A stretch of 64,000 nucleotides of DNA from positions 248,001-312,000 of the forward strand of contig NZ_JASKLS010000001.1 of NCBI RefSeq assembly GCF_030124375.1. Direction: 5' to 3'. Shown here piece after piece: positions 18,208-27,724 of the stretch (its first letter is position 1; each line of letters begins with the position of its first letter). Made by a program: the position numbers and the translations under genes. The notes under the pieces were generated by a model. That model saw only the letters and a program-made list of their open reading frames with translations. It did no database searches and was not told the DNA's origin. The stretch is from Sinorhizobium sp. 6-70. Its GTDB lineage: Bacteria > Pseudomonadota > Alphaproteobacteria > Rhizobiales > Rhizobiaceae.

Positions 18208-19578
18208 TCACCGCCGCGTGCGGCCATCATACTGCTTTACCGTTTCGCCCCCGAAAAGCAGCCTCTGTGGATTTCTATCGAAGTTTGAAATCGTACTCTC
18301 CAGGCCCTGCACCGTACGGCGCGTCTCGGTGACCAGGGCCTCCACGTCGCGCAATCCCGAATTCGAGAAGCGTCTTATGTTCTCGGCGATCGGACCGATT
18401 TGTGCATTGAGGCTGTCGGCCACCTTGCGGAATGCCTCGAGCGTCGAACGCGCCTCGGCAGAAAGCGACGGTGCGTCAGCATCGCCAAGGAAGCCGTCGA
18501 TCTTCACCAAAATGCCGTCGACCCGGTTCGATGCCGCGTTCAGCTTGTTCGACATCTGCGTGAAATCGGTAATCGTCTGGTCGATATCCTCCTGCCGCGC
18601 GGAGATTTTCGACGCGAAGTCCGATATCCGCGCCACGGTCTGGCGGGCATCGGCGCTCGCGGCCGAGATGTCGTTGACGACCAGTTCGACCTTCTGGGTA
18701 TCGACGGCTGCGACCAGCGTATCGACGCGCTTCAGCGTCTGCTGGGCGTTCCTGCCCACCTCTTGATAGGTTTCCACCGTCCGCCGGAAAGCGGAAATCG
18801 TCTCGGAAACGCCGCCGGAGGCGGCCTTGAGGTCATTGCTCACCTGCTCGACATTGCTGACGATGCGGTCGATCTTCTTCGGGTCCACCGATTTGATCAA
18901 CGCGTCGGCGCTTGCGAGCGTCGTGTCCAGCTTCTTCGATGCGGCGCTGATCGTTGTCGAGAGTTCCCCGACACTCTTCAGGAAATCGTCGATCGCCCCG
19001 GAATTGTCTGCAAGCGCCTTGGAAAAGCGCTCGGCATTGCCGATCGTCGTGGTGAGCGGGCCACGCACATCCGTGACGAAGCCCTGTATGTCACCAATAG
19101 CGCTGTTTGCGCGGTCGAGGATCGCGTCCGCGGTCGCAAGCAGGCTGGTAACGCTCGACTGATCGGCGAGAATGCGCGCCTGCGTTCCGTTTTCAAGAGC
19201 GGTTTTCAGGATGTTTTCGTCGCCCTTGTTGCCGCCACTGAGTTCGATATAGGCAGCACCGGTCAAGCCCTGCACCTCAAGCGTGGCCCTGGTGGATTTC
19301 AGCACGGGCGCGTCGGCGGAAACCTCGGTGATGGCGAGCGAAAAGCGCGGATCGTTCGCATCGATCGCGAGGTTGCGCACGGTGCCGACGTTGATGCCGT
19401 TGAATCGCACCGGGGAGCCGACCGAAAGGCCATTGGCCGAGCCTGGGATATTGACGATCAGCTCAACCATCTGGCCGCTTCGCCCATACTGTGACATCCA
19501 GTAGACGAATCCGAACGCGGCCGCGATGACGAGTACGGTGAAGAAGCCGACAATGGCATAGTTCGCTTTGGTTTCCAT
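18208..19578 (-). CDS. MlaD/MCE-family lipid-binding protein
   Basis: A 456-residue periplasmic lipid-shuttle subunit. One N-terminal membrane anchor (YAIVGFFTVLVIAAAFGFVYW) is followed by a single MCE domain (about residues 38-115: VELIVNIPGSANGLSVGSPVRFNGINVGTV...GLTGAAYIELSGG). After it comes an unusually long helical C-terminal tail of some 300 residues, rich in Asp/Ser/Ala/Lys coiled-coil sequence. Classic E. coli MlaD is far shorter. Known relatives with long tails span the periplasm as tubes or rods, so this may bridge inner and outer membranes. It is separated from the ATPase gene by a 299-bp gap filled with palindromic repeats. Confidence 0.92.
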   Translation of the reverse strand: METKANYAIVGFFTVLVIAAAFGFVYWMSQYGRSGQMVELIVNIPGSANGLSVGSPVRFNGINVGTVRNLAIDANDPRFSLAITEVSADAPVLKSTRATLEVQGLTGAAYIELSGGNKGDENILKTALENGTQARILADQSSVTSLLATADAILDRANSAIGDIQGFVTDVRGPLTTTIGNAERFSKALADNSGAIDDFLKSVGELSTTISAASKKLDTTLASADALIKSVDPKKIDRIVSNVEQVSNDLKAASGGVSETISAFRRTVETYQEVGRNAQQTLKRVDTLVAAVDTQKVELVVNDISAASADARQTVARISDFASKISARQEDIDQTITDFTQMSNKLNAASNRVDGILVKIDGFLGDADAPSLSAEARSTLEAFRKVADSLNAQIGPIAENIRRFSNSGLRDVEALVTETRRTVQGLESTISNFDRNPQRLLFGGETVKQYDGRTRR

Positions 19579-19601
19579 TGGCTCCGACTACCTTCGCGAC
19601 T

Positions 19602-19645
19602 TCTAGAGCGCCGTGCGTTCAAATGAACGCACAAATGACGCTCTA
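19602..19645. repeat. Compound palindromic intergenic repeat
   Basis: Outer arms CTAGAGCG and CGCTCTAG enclose an inner perfect palindrome TGCGTTCA-aa-TGAACGCA. Short nested palindromes of this kind are typical of repeated rhizobial intergenic sequences; assignment to a named family is from memory and not verified. Transcribed, it would form a strong stem-loop within the operon mRNA. Confidence 0.7.
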
Positions 19646-19706
19646 GCACTTTGATTCCAGACCATCTTATCCGCTTTCCACGACTGGATTTGAAAGCGGG
19701 ATGCTC

Positions 19707-19810
19707 TACTGCATATTTCCTTAAATCGTAGCCGATTTAAGGATAAGACATGCAGCAATTCAAAGCGTTACAGCGTCCCTTGCGCGTCTGATAAGACGCG
19801 CGGCGCTGTA
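19707..19810 (+). repeat. RIME-like element, full copy
   Basis: Two palindromes: TCCTTAAATCG/CGATTTAAGGA (19718-19743) and GCGCGTCT/AGACGCGC (19782-19801), joined by GCAATTCAAAGCGTTACAGCG. The two-palindrome layout fits the Rhizobium-specific intergenic mosaic element described in S. meliloti and relatives. It lies between two genes of one operon. Confidence 0.88.
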
Positions 19811-19877
19811 GCCGCTCATTCACACTGCTTCGACAAGCGGGCTTGCCCGAAGCTTGTCACCATGCGCCTTGCGAACA

Positions 19878-20690
19878 TCAATCATGTTCGCGAACGATCG
19901 ACCTTGCGCGCTTGCCCCGGAAATAGGACTTCACCCATGGCTCTTCACAGGCAAGCATGTCCTCGATCGTGCCGGAAACCAGAACGCGCTTCTTTCCAAG
20001 AACCGCAATCCGGTCGCAGACCGAGAACAGGCTGTCCAGATCGTGAGTCACCATATACACGGTCAATCCAAGCGTGTCGCGCAACTTGGCAATCAACTCG
20101 TCGAACTCCGCAGCACCGATCGGATCGAGACCCGAGGTCGGCTCATCGAGAAAGACGAGATCCGGATCGAGGGCGAGCGCGCGCGCAAGTGCCGCGCGCT
20201 TGATCATGCCGCCTGACAGCTCCGACGGGTACTTATCCGCGGCCTCCGGCGCCAGGCCCACCAATTCGACCTTGAGCCGCGCAAGCTCGTCCATCAGGTC
20301 CTGCGGCAGATCGAGATATTCGCGCATCGGCACCTGGATATTCTCCCGCACCGTCAAGGCGGAGAAGAGCGCGCCATGCTGGAAAAGAACGCCGAGCCGC
20401 ATGTCGAGTGCGATCCGATCGGCCTCGCTCATCTTGTCGTATTCGGCTCCAAGGATCTCGATCGTGCCGGAACGCTTCGGCAATAGCCTGAGCACTGTGC
20501 GCATCAGCACTGATTTGCCGGTACCCGAAGCGCCGACGAAGCCCAGAATCTCGCCGCGCAGCACTTCGAGATTGAGCTTGTCGAGGACGATATTGTCGCC
20601 GAAACCGACCGTAAGGTCGCGAACGGAAAGCACGGCTTCGCGCTGTTCCACCGCGTTGTCCGGTTGTTTTTCCATGACTGCCTGAACCAT
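19878..20690 (-). CDS. MlaF-type ABC ATPase for lipid transport
   Basis: A 270-residue cytoplasmic ATPase energising the MlaE/MlaD complex. Motifs in order: Walker A GASGTGKSVLM near residue 52, the Q-loop in VLFQHGALFSALTV, signature LSGGMIKRAALARALALDP and Walker B LVFLDEPTSGLDP, with H-loop VTHDLDSLF. The LSGGM signature and the GALFSALTV Q-loop are typical of the MlaF branch. It lies 12 bp after the permease gene. The ATG at 20690 is used; an alternative Met at 20675 is possible. Confidence 0.93.
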   Translation of the reverse strand: MVQAVMEKQPDNAVEQREAVLSVRDLTVGFGDNIVLDKLNLEVLRGEILGFVGASGTGKSVLMRTVLRLLPKRSGTIEILGAEYDKMSEADRIALDMRLGVLFQHGALFSALTVRENIQVPMREYLDLPQDLMDELARLKVELVGLAPEAADKYPSELSGGMIKRAALARALALDPDLVFLDEPTSGLDPIGAAEFDELIAKLRDTLGLTVYMVTHDLDSLFSVCDRIAVLGKKRVLVSGTIEDMLACEEPWVKSYFRGKRARSIVREHD

Positions 20691-20702
20691 GTTCCGTCCG
20701 CC

Positions 20703-21857
20703 TCAGAAATCGATTGCCGCATAGAACATGGCGAACAACCCGTCGATCAGGATGACGACGAAGATCGATTTGACGACCGACGACGTCACGCGACGTCCCA
20801 GTGACTCGGCGCTGCCGCCGACCTTGAGCCCCTCGACGGCGGCAACGACGCCGATGATCAGTGCCATGAACGGCGCCTTGATCATGCCCGCCGCCACCGA
20901 CGAGAAGTCGACGGCTTCCTGCAGCCGCGAGAGGAATGTCGCGAACGTGATGCCCGAGTAGCTCCACGCAACGAGGGCCGCACCGGCGAGCGCCGCGAAG
21001 TTCGCGATGATCGTGAGCAGCGGCAGTGCAATCGTCAGGGCCACGAGGCGCGGAAAGACCAGAACGCCGACGGGGCTCAAGCCCATGACCTTCAACGCAT
21101 CCACTTCTTCGCGCATCTTCATCGAGCCGATTTCGGCGGTGATCGCACTGCCGGACCGGCCGGCGATCATGATCGCGGTCAGCAGCACGCCGATTTCGCG
21201 CAACTGCAGAATACCGACCAGGTCGACGACGAAGATCTCGGCGCCGAACGACCGGAGCTGGAAGGCTCCCTGCTGCGCGATGATGGCGCCGATCAGAAAC
21301 GACATGAGCGTGATGATCGGCACGGCCATGACGCCCATGCGGTCGATCTGGTGCACGATCGCGGCAGGCGAAACCCCCGCATGGCGCCCGAGTTTGAGCT
21401 GGGCGCCCCGGACGGCCGAGCCTAGGATGAACATCGCCGCGACCGTATCCGTCCATATCGATACGACCACCTCGCCAAGCGGCGCGAACAGCCGCTGGAA
21501 AAGCGGAGGTCTCGCTGTGTCGCGCTCGGGAGAGCGCAACTTCGCCGGCAGCGCCTGCACCAGTTCGACATAACGCTGGCCGCCGCTCGCGAAATGCACG
21601 TCCGCACCCGCCTCACCGCTAATACCGTTCATAAAGCGGCGGATGATCCAGGCGCCCGCCGTATCCATCCCTGTGACGCCAGAAAAATCGAACTCATGCC
21701 GACCACCCGAGGGGCGCCCAAGCTTCTTCAGCTTCGCGGCCATCTTCTCCGCTGTCTCATGTCGCCAGTTGCCGCTGAAGACATACCGCCGGCCTTCTGC
21801 TCCAGCGCTCTCCTCGAGCGTGACATCTGCAACGATCTGGGATTGGGAACGCGTCAC
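20703..21857 (-). CDS. MlaE-family permease with N-terminal STAS (MlaB-like) domain
   Basis: A 384-residue fusion. Residues about 15-105 resemble a STAS domain ([22 protein letters not shown]), the fold of the separate MlaB protein of E. coli. Residues about 120-384 are the MlaE permease ([66 protein letters not shown]-like signature; [20 protein letters not shown]). One polypeptide therefore supplies both permease and the regulatory ATPase-binding domain. First gene of the permease-ATPase-MlaD-lipoprotein operon, which by family maintains outer-membrane lipid asymmetry or moves phospholipid between membranes. Confidence 0.92.
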   Translation of the reverse strand: [384 protein letters not shown]

Positions 21858-21880
21858 GTGATCTTGGTCTTCCCGGTTTG

Positions 21881-21950
21881 CTTCTGCATAATTCCTTAAA
21901 CCAGATTCGATTTAAGGACCAAATCATGCAGAAATTCAAAGTCGTAAAGC
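21881..21950 (+). repeat. RIME-like element, left half only
   Basis: TTCCTTAAAccagaTTCGATTTAAGGA forms the first palindrome, bounded by TGCAT and ATGCA, followed by GAAATTCAAAGTCGTAAAGCG. The second palindrome is absent. It lies between the divergent Mla-type operon and the racemase gene. Confidence 0.75.
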
Positions 21951-22051
21951 GGGCTTTGTGCGGCGGAAAAGCTACACTGCTCAAATAAGTTCCCAAAATG
22001 CAGAGGGGCAATGGCGAAGATGCCGTCGATGGGCCCGTCGGAGAAGATCCA

Positions 22052-23035
22052 ATGCCACTTTCGCTTACCGCAACCGTCCAACACTTTCCGATCGCCGGCG
22101 TCTTCACGATTTCCCGTGGTTCGAAGACGACGGCGAGCGTCGTCACCTGCCAGATCAGCGACGGCGAGGTGACCGGCTGGGGAGAATGCGTACCCTATGC
22201 CCGCTACGGCGAGTCGCTCGAATCGGTCCTGGCTGCCATCGAAGCGGTGCGTTCGTCGATCGAGGCCGGCCTGACTCGCGCCGGTCTCCAGCAGGCGATG
22301 CCGCCCGGCGCCGCCCGCAATGCGGTCGACTGCGCCCTTTGGGATCTTGAGGCGAAGCAAAGCGGCAAGCGCGTCCATGCACTGGCCGGCATCGCCGCCC
22401 CCAGCCCCCTCACGACCGCCTACACCCTCTCCCTCGGCGAGCCGGAGGAGATGATGAAGCAGGCACAAAAATATTCCCACCGCGCGCTGTTGAAGGTGAA
22501 GGTAGGCACTATCGACGACGTATCGCGCATTCGCGCTGTCCGCCAGGGGGCGCCGGAAAGTCGGATCATCCTCGACGCGAATGAGGGTTGGACGGAGGAC
22601 AATCTCGCCGTCCACTTCGCCACCTGCGCGGAAAATGGCATCTCACTCATCGAGCAGCCGTTGCCGGCGGGACGCGACCAGGCGCTCGCCTCGATTGCGC
22701 GCCCGGTTCCAATCTGCGCCGACGAAAGCGTGCATGGAACAGACGATCTCAAGGCATTGGCCGGACGCTACGATGCGGTCAACATCAAGCTCGATAAGAC
22801 CGGCGGCCTGACCGAGGCGCTTCGCATGCGCGCCGCAGCCGAGGCGCTTGGGCTCAAGATCATGGTCGGCTGCATGGTCGGCAGTTCGCTCGCCATGGCG
22901 CCGGCGATGCTCGTGGCCCAAGGCGTCGATTTCGTCGATCTCGATGGGCCGCTCCTGCTTGCGGAAGACCGCAAGCCCGGCCTGCGCTACGAAGCTTCTC
23001 TCGTCTTTCCGCCTGAGGCCAGCCTCTGGGGCTGA
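22052..23035 (+). CDS. dgcA: Enolase-superfamily racemase/epimerase (N-acetyl-D-Glu racemase or dipeptide epimerase)
   Basis: A 327-residue member of the muconate lactonizing/dipeptide epimerase group. The catalytic Lys pair lies in RALLKVKVG, metal-ligand acids appear as ILDANEGW, LIEQPLP and CADESVH, and the opposite Lys is in VNIKLDKTGG. The same family covers L-Ala-D/L-Glu epimerases (peptidoglycan recycling) and N-acetyl-D-glutamate racemase DgcA. I favour DgcA from overall resemblance to alphaproteobacterial sequences but cannot exclude dipeptide epimerase. The ATG at 22052 has a GGAGAAGATCC Shine-Dalgarno. Its 3' end overlaps the convergent MFS gene by 49 bp. Confidence 0.82.
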   Translation: MPLSLTATVQHFPIAGVFTISRGSKTTASVVTCQISDGEVTGWGECVPYARYGESLESVLAAIEAVRSSIEAGLTRAGLQQAMPPGAARNAVDCALWDLEAKQSGKRVHALAGIAAPSPLTTAYTLSLGEPEEMMKQAQKYSHRALLKVKVGTIDDVSRIRAVRQGAPESRIILDANEGWTEDNLAVHFATCAENGISLIEQPLPAGRDQALASIARPVPICADESVHGTDDLKALAGRYDAVNIKLDKTGGLTEALRMRAAAEALGLKIMVGCMVGSSLAMAPAMLVAQGVDFVDLDGPLLLAEDRKPGLRYEASLVFPPEASLWG

Positions 23036-24207
23036 AGGTACCATCCGGCAAAGGCGAAGCAGCAGCCGGTGAAGGCGACGGCCGACATCGAATAGAAGCC
23101 GTTGACGCCGAACCAGGCGTAGAAATAACCCGAAAGGAACGTGAAGATCGCGGTGAAGAAGCCGGTGTAGAAGAAATAGAGGCCCTGCGCCGACGCCTCC
23201 TGCTCCTCCGCGACCCTCTCCACCAGCTTGTGCTGCATGCCCGTATGCACGATCGCATAGGTGAAGGCGTGGAAACACTGCAGGACGAAATACCCGGAGA
23301 AGCCGAGATCCATAGGGAAGATCAGCCAGCGCACGACGGCAAGTCCGCAGCCGGAGAAGATCATCGTCCATACGCTGAAGCGCCGGATGATGGCCTTGGC
23401 GAAAAAGAACATCAGCACTTCGGCTGCCACCCCGGCGCTCCACAGAGCCCCGATCTGCGTACCGCTGAAGCCAATGTGCTGCCAGTAGATGGCCGAGAAG
23501 GCGAAGAGCATGGCATGGCTGCTGTTGACCATTGTGACGCCGATCAGCAGCAATTGTAGGTCGGGCTGGCGCAGCGATTTCGGCGGCGGCTCTGTCAGCG
23601 CCGTGATCGGCGAAGGACGGCGCGGCCGGCCGACGCGCGGCGCCAAAAGAGCGATCACGATCATCAGTCCGAAGCCCGCGGCCATCGCCGGCAAGACCAT
23701 GGGCCCACCAAATCTGCCGATCATCCAGCCGCCAAGCATGGTCGCACCGATAAAGGCGACCGATCCCCAGACGCGCATATGGGCATAGTCGAAGCCCCAG
23801 CGCCTGACGCCCGAAAGCGCGATCGCTTCGACGATCGGCACATAGGGCGAATAGACCGCCGATTGCAGAGCGTAGATGATGAGGACCGGCCAGAAGCTGT
23901 GCGCGTAGAAAAGAATGAAGGCCGTCGCGAGAGACAGGACGGCTGACCAGATCAGCACGATCGCCCGCTCGCCGATCCGGTCCGCCAGCACACCGGCGAG
24001 CGGCGCGGTGATGACGCGAATGAACATCGGGACGGCGAGAACGACACCGATCTCGAAATCGCTCATCGACATGGTGCTGAGCCAGACCGGGAAATACGGC
24101 ATGGCAAAGCCGTTGACGATCAACGGGGCGCAAAAGAGCAGCGCTATGCGGAGCGCGAAACGACGCGGCGGAGGCCCCACATACGAGGGCGCAGATGAGG
24201 GAATCAT
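22987..24207 (-). CDS. MFS transporter (HcaT/nucleoside-permease-like branch)
   Basis: About 406 residues and 12 helices. Features include LRIALLFCAPLIVNGFAMPYFPVWL, the MFS loop GVLADRIGERAIV, WGSVAFIGATMLGGW and GALWSAGVAAEVLMFFFA, all recalling the HcaT-like family of sugar or aromatic-acid permeases. The start MIPSSAPSYVGPP at 24207 is chosen, with AGGTCACTCC just upstream; the longer frame to 24264 adds an unlikely N-terminus. The 3' end overlaps the racemase gene by 49 bp on the opposite strand. Substrate unknown. Confidence 0.88.
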   Translation of the reverse strand: MIPSSAPSYVGPPPRRFALRIALLFCAPLIVNGFAMPYFPVWLSTMSMSDFEIGVVLAVPMFIRVITAPLAGVLADRIGERAIVLIWSAVLSLATAFILFYAHSFWPVLIIYALQSAVYSPYVPIVEAIALSGVRRWGFDYAHMRVWGSVAFIGATMLGGWMIGRFGGPMVLPAMAAGFGLMIVIALLAPRVGRPRRPSPITALTEPPPKSLRQPDLQLLLIGVTMVNSSHAMLFAFSAIYWQHIGFSGTQIGALWSAGVAAEVLMFFFAKAIIRRFSVWTMIFSGCGLAVVRWLIFPMDLGFSGYFVLQCFHAFTYAIVHTGMQHKLVERVAEEQEASAQGLYFFYTGFFTAIFTFLSGYFYAWFGVNGFYSMSAVAFTGCCFAFAGWYLQPQRLASGGKTREAS

Positions 24208-24340
24208 GGAGTGACCTGATGGCTGTAGGCCATCCTCTAGCACAACCGCAGCGCAGCTCACCATAAGCTAGTTTTCGCCACAGGCGGTTCTCTGAAAAAG
24301 GGCGAGGAAAAAGATATGAAACGTCTTGCGCCGCATTCCG

Positions 24341-24378
24341 CTGCTGCATTTGTCCTTAAATCGCAGCCGATTTAGGAA
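24341..24378 (+). repeat. RIME-like element, first palindrome only
   Basis: TCCTTAAATCG-cag-CCGATTTAGGA, next to a TGCATT, abuts the end of the phosphoesterase gene. The rest of the element is missing. Confidence 0.7.
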
Positions 24379-25224
24379 TCAGGCCGCCTGCGGTGCGAGG
24401 ATATGCGCCAGCATCTTTTCAGCCTCATCCGAGCTTTCGACCTCGATTATGCCGCCGCGCATCCGGTGCCAGGTAATCAACTCCATCCTGCCGTCGTGAT
24501 GCTCGGCGATTGCCGTGCAGCTTTCGACCCAGTCGCCGGTGTTGATGTAACGGACGTCGCCGATGTCCTCGATCACCGCGTGGTGAATGTGGCCACAGAT
24601 GACGCCCTGCGCGTCGTGACGGCGCGCCTCGTCGGCTACCACCTTCTGGAACTCGCCGATGAAATTCACCGCGTGCTTGACCTGCAGCTTTGCCCAGGAG
24701 GAAAAGGACCAATACGGCATGCCGAGACGGCGGCGGATCGCCGCCAGCCCGATGTTGATGGCGATCGCCATGTCGTAGGCCCAGTCGCCGAGATAGGCGA
24801 GCACGCGCGCATTGCGCACCACGACGTCGAATTCGTCGCCGTGCAGAACGAGATAGGTGCGCCCGTCAGCGGCTTTGTGCATGTAGCGCTGGGCCACCTC
24901 GATGCCGCCGAAATGCACGCCCGGGAAATCCCGCATGAACTCGTCGTGATTACCGGGAATGTAGATGATGCGGGAGCCTTTGCGGGCCTTGCGCAACAGC
25001 TTCTGGACCACGTCGTTGCAGGGCTGCGGCCAATACCAACTGCGCTTCAGGCGCCAACCGTCGACGATGTCGCCGACGAGGATGATGGTTTCCGCCTCGT
25101 GATGGCGCAGGAAGTCGAGCAGGTAATCGGTCTTCGCCGCTTTTGAGCCCAGATGGACGTCGGAGATGAAGAGCGTCCGCAGTTTTCGGACCGAGTTCTG
25201 TTGGGATGCCGATGCCGCGGTCAT
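24379..25224 (-). CDS. UDP-2,3-diacylglucosamine diphosphatase-like metallophosphoesterase
   Basis: A 281-residue calcineurin-like phosphoesterase. The dinuclear metal-site motifs appear in order: FISDVHLG (DxH), ILVGDIVDGW (GDxxD), IPGNHDEF (GNHD), LHGDEFDV and CGHIHHAVI (GHxH). The sequence is closest to the LpxH-like group in alphaproteobacteria, which would act in lipid A assembly, though Rhizobiales also use LpxI-type enzymes, so the exact substrate is uncertain. The ATG at 25224 (MTAASASQQNS) has a GAGG Shine-Dalgarno; a TTG extension to 25263 is less likely. Divergent from dme. Confidence 0.85.
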   Translation of the reverse strand: MTAASASQQNSVRKLRTLFISDVHLGSKAAKTDYLLDFLRHHEAETIILVGDIVDGWRLKRSWYWPQPCNDVVQKLLRKARKGSRIIYIPGNHDEFMRDFPGVHFGGIEVAQRYMHKAADGRTYLVLHGDEFDVVVRNARVLAYLGDWAYDMAIAINIGLAAIRRRLGMPYWSFSSWAKLQVKHAVNFIGEFQKVVADEARRHDAQGVICGHIHHAVIEDIGDVRYINTGDWVESCTAIAEHHDGRMELITWHRMRGGIIEVESSDEAEKMLAHILAPQAA

Positions 25225-25400
25225 GCGAGCCTCGTCTTGGTTGATCCTTTTGATGACCGTCAAAACCAGACTCGTGTTTCAGGAAGATGACACGGCATGT
25301 GCATGCGACAAATCGGGTGTCGGAAATGAACCAGTGCATAACTATACGCCGCCCGCAATTCATGCCAAAAGGCCCCGATCAAGAAGAAGGAATGCAAGGC

Positions 25401-27707
25401 ATGAATACGGGCGACAAAGTGAAACCGGTACCGGCAAGCGGGGACATCGACCAGCAGGCGCTTTTCTTCCATCGCTACCCGCGCCCCGGCAAGCTTGAGA
25501 TCCAGCCGACCAAACCGCTCGGCAACCAGCGCGATCTGGCGCTCGCCTATTCGCCCGGCGTCGCCGCGCCCTGTATCGCGATCAGGGACAATCCCGAAGC
25601 TGCCGCCGATTTCACCGCGCGCGCCAACCTCGTCGCAGTGATCTCCAACGGCTCGGCGGTTCTCGGCCTCGGCAACATCGGCCCGCTCGCCTCCAAGCCG
25701 GTCATGGAAGGTAAGGCCGTCCTGTTCAAGAAATTCGCCGGCATCGACGTCTTCGACATCGAGATCGACGCGCCGACCGTCGATCGCATGGTCGATGTCG
25801 TCTCGGCCTTGGAGCCGACCTTCGGCGGCATCAACCTCGAGGACATCAAGGCGCCGGAATGCTTCGAGGTGGAGCGGCGCCTGCGCGAAAAGATGGAGAT
25901 ACCCGTCTTCCACGACGACCAGCACGGGACCGCGATCATCGTTGCTGCCGCGGTTCTGAACGGCCTCGAACTTGCCGGAAAGGATATTGCCGAGGCGAAG
26001 ATCGTCGCCTCCGGCGCGGGCGCGGCCGCCCTCGCCTGCCTGAACCTGCTCGTTACGCTCGGTGCCAAACGGGAAAACATCTGGGTGCATGATATCGAGG
26101 GTCTCGTCTACAAGGGACGTGAAGCGCTGATGGACGAGTGGAAGTCCGTCTATGCACAGGACAGCGACAAGCGCGTGCTCGCCGACAGCATCGGCGGGGC
26201 TGACGTCTTCCTCGGGCTTTCGGCCGCAGGTGTCCTGAAGCCCGAACTGCTTGCCCAGATGGCCGAGAAGCCGCTGATCATGGCGCTTGCCAACCCAACT
26301 CCCGAGATCATGCCGGAGGTGGCCCGCGCCGCCCGGCCCGACGCCATGATCTGCACCGGAAGATCCGATTTCCCGAACCAGGTCAACAACGTCCTCTGCT
26401 TCCCGCACATCTTCCGCGGCGCCCTCGACTGCGGCGCGCGCACGATCAACGAGGAGATGAAGATGGCTGCAGTGCGGGCAATTGCCGGCCTTGCGCGCGA
26501 GGAGCCGTCGGATGTCGCCGCCCGCGCCTATTCCGGCGAGACGCCGGTCTTCGGGCCTGACTACCTCATCCCTTCGCCGTTCGACCAGCGGTTGATCCTC
26601 CGCATCGCACCGGCCGTCGCCAAGGCTGCGGCCGAAAGCGGCGTCGCGACCCGCCCGATCCAGGATTTCGACGGCTATCTCGATAAATTGAACCGCTTCG
26701 TCTTCCGCTCCGGCTTCATCATGAAGCCGGTCTTCGCGGCGGCCAAGAACGCCGCAAAGAACCGAGTCATCTTCGCCGAAGGAGAAGATGAACGGGTGTT
26801 GCGCGCCGCTCAGGTGCTGCTGGAGGAAGGCACCGCCAATCCCATCCTGATCGGCCGCCCGCAGATCATCGAGACGCGTCTGCGGCGCTACGGTCTCCGG
26901 ATCCGCCCGGATGTCGACTTCGAGGTCGTGAATCCCGAGGGCGACCCGCGTTACCGTGATTACGTCGACGACTATTTCGCACTTGTCGGCCGCCGCGGCG
27001 TCATTCCTGAAGCGGCACGTACGATCGTGCGCACGAACACGACGGTGATCGGCGCGCTTGCGGTCAAGCGCGGCGAAGCGGATTCGCTGATCTGCGGCGT
27101 GGAAGGACGCTACAGCAGGCACCTGCGCGATGTTTCGCAGATCATCGGCAAGCGTGCGGGTGTTCTCGACTTCTCGGCGCTGAGCCTGCTCATCTCGCAG
27201 CGCGGCGCGACCTTCTTCACAGACACCTATGTCAGCTACAATCCGAGCGCCGAGGAGATCGCGCAGACGACCGTGATGGCCGCCGGAGAAATCCGCCGCT
27301 TCGGCATCACGCCGCGTGCGGCACTCGTATCGCATTCGAATTTCGGTTCGCGCGACTCCGAAAGCGCTTCGAAAATGCGCGCGGCGCTGCAGCTCGTACG
27401 TGAACTTGCACCCGACCTCGAAGTCGACGGCGAAATGCACGGCGACTCCGCGATCTCCGAGATGCTACGTCAGCGTGTGATGCCGGATAGCGCGCTCAAC
27501 GGCGAAGCCAACCTGCTCGTATTCCCCAATCTGGATGCGGCGAACATTACGCTCGGTGTGGTCAAGACCATGACGGACAGCCTGCACGTCGGGCCTATCC
27601 TCCTGGGCTCCGCCTTGCCGGCGCACATTCTCTCGCCGTCGGTCACGTCGCGCGGCGTAGTCAACATGGCCGCCCTTGCGGTCGTCGAGGCAAGCCATCC
27701 GGTGTAA
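25401..27707 (+). CDS. dme: Malic enzyme with C-terminal phosphotransacetylase-like domain (Dme type)
   Basis: Oxidatively decarboxylates malate to pyruvate. The 768-residue protein has a malic-enzyme N-terminal half ([24 protein letters not shown], the metal/substrate site [18 protein letters not shown], nucleotide fold [17 protein letters not shown]) and a C-terminal half of about 320 residues resembling phosphotransacetylase ([20 protein letters not shown] onwards), as in all chimeric rhizobial malic enzymes. The position directly upstream of sinR and the N-terminus MNTGDK match the NAD-dependent Dme of S. meliloti, needed for symbiotic nitrogen fixation on C4-dicarboxylates. The NADP enzyme Tme is a paralogue. 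The ATG at 25401 lies 9 bp after AAGGA. Confidence 0.93.
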   Translation: MNTGDKVKPVPASGDIDQQALFFHRYPRPGKLEIQPTKPLGNQRDLALAYSPGVAAPCIAIRDNPEAAADFTARANLVAVISNGSAVLGLGNIGPLASKPVMEGKAVLFKKFAGIDVFDIEIDAPTVDRMVDVVSALEPTFGGINLEDIKAPECFEVERRLREKMEIPVFHDDQHGTAIIVAAAVLNGLELAGKDIAEAKIVASGAGAAALACLNLLVTLGAKRENIWVHDIEGLVYKGREALMDEWKSVYAQDSDKRVLADSIGGADVFLGLSAAGVLKPELLAQMAEKPLIMALANPTPEIMPEVARAARPDAMICTGRSDFPNQVNNVLCFPHIFRGALDCGARTINEEMKMAAVRAIAGLAREEPSDVAARAYSGETPVFGPDYLIPSPFDQRLILRIAPAVAKAAAESGVATRPIQDFDGYLDKLNRFVFRSGFIMKPVFAAAKNAAKNRVIFAEGEDERVLRAAQVLLEEGTANPILIGRPQIIETRLRRYGLRIRPDVDFEVVNPEGDPRYRDYVDDYFALVGRRGVIPEAARTIVRTNTTVIGALAVKRGEADSLICGVEGRYSRHLRDVSQIIGKRAGVLDFSALSLLISQRGATFFTDTYVSYNPSAEEIAQTTVMAAGEIRRFGITPRAALVSHSNFGSRDSESASKMRAALQLVRELAPDLEVDGEMHGDSAISEMLRQRVMPDSALNGEANLLVFPNLDAANITLGVVKTMTDSLHVGPILLGSALPAHILSPSVTSRGVVNMAALAVVEASHPV

Positions 27708-27724
27708 CGGATAGGCACACGCCG

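Larger units (their letters stand above)
19579..19877. other. Repeat-filled gap inside the Mla-type operon
   Basis: About 300 bp between the ATPase and MlaD genes of one operon. It contains the compound palindrome at 19602-19645 and a full RIME-like element at 19707-19810, leaving little other sequence. No gene seen. Confidence 0.8.

Noticed and set aside
25260-27440. Very long minus-strand open frame opposite dme
   Set aside because: Antisense frames opposite GC-rich genes are often open. This one has no Shine-Dalgarno, an implausible Arg/His/Asp-rich composition, and lies fully under a well-identified gene.
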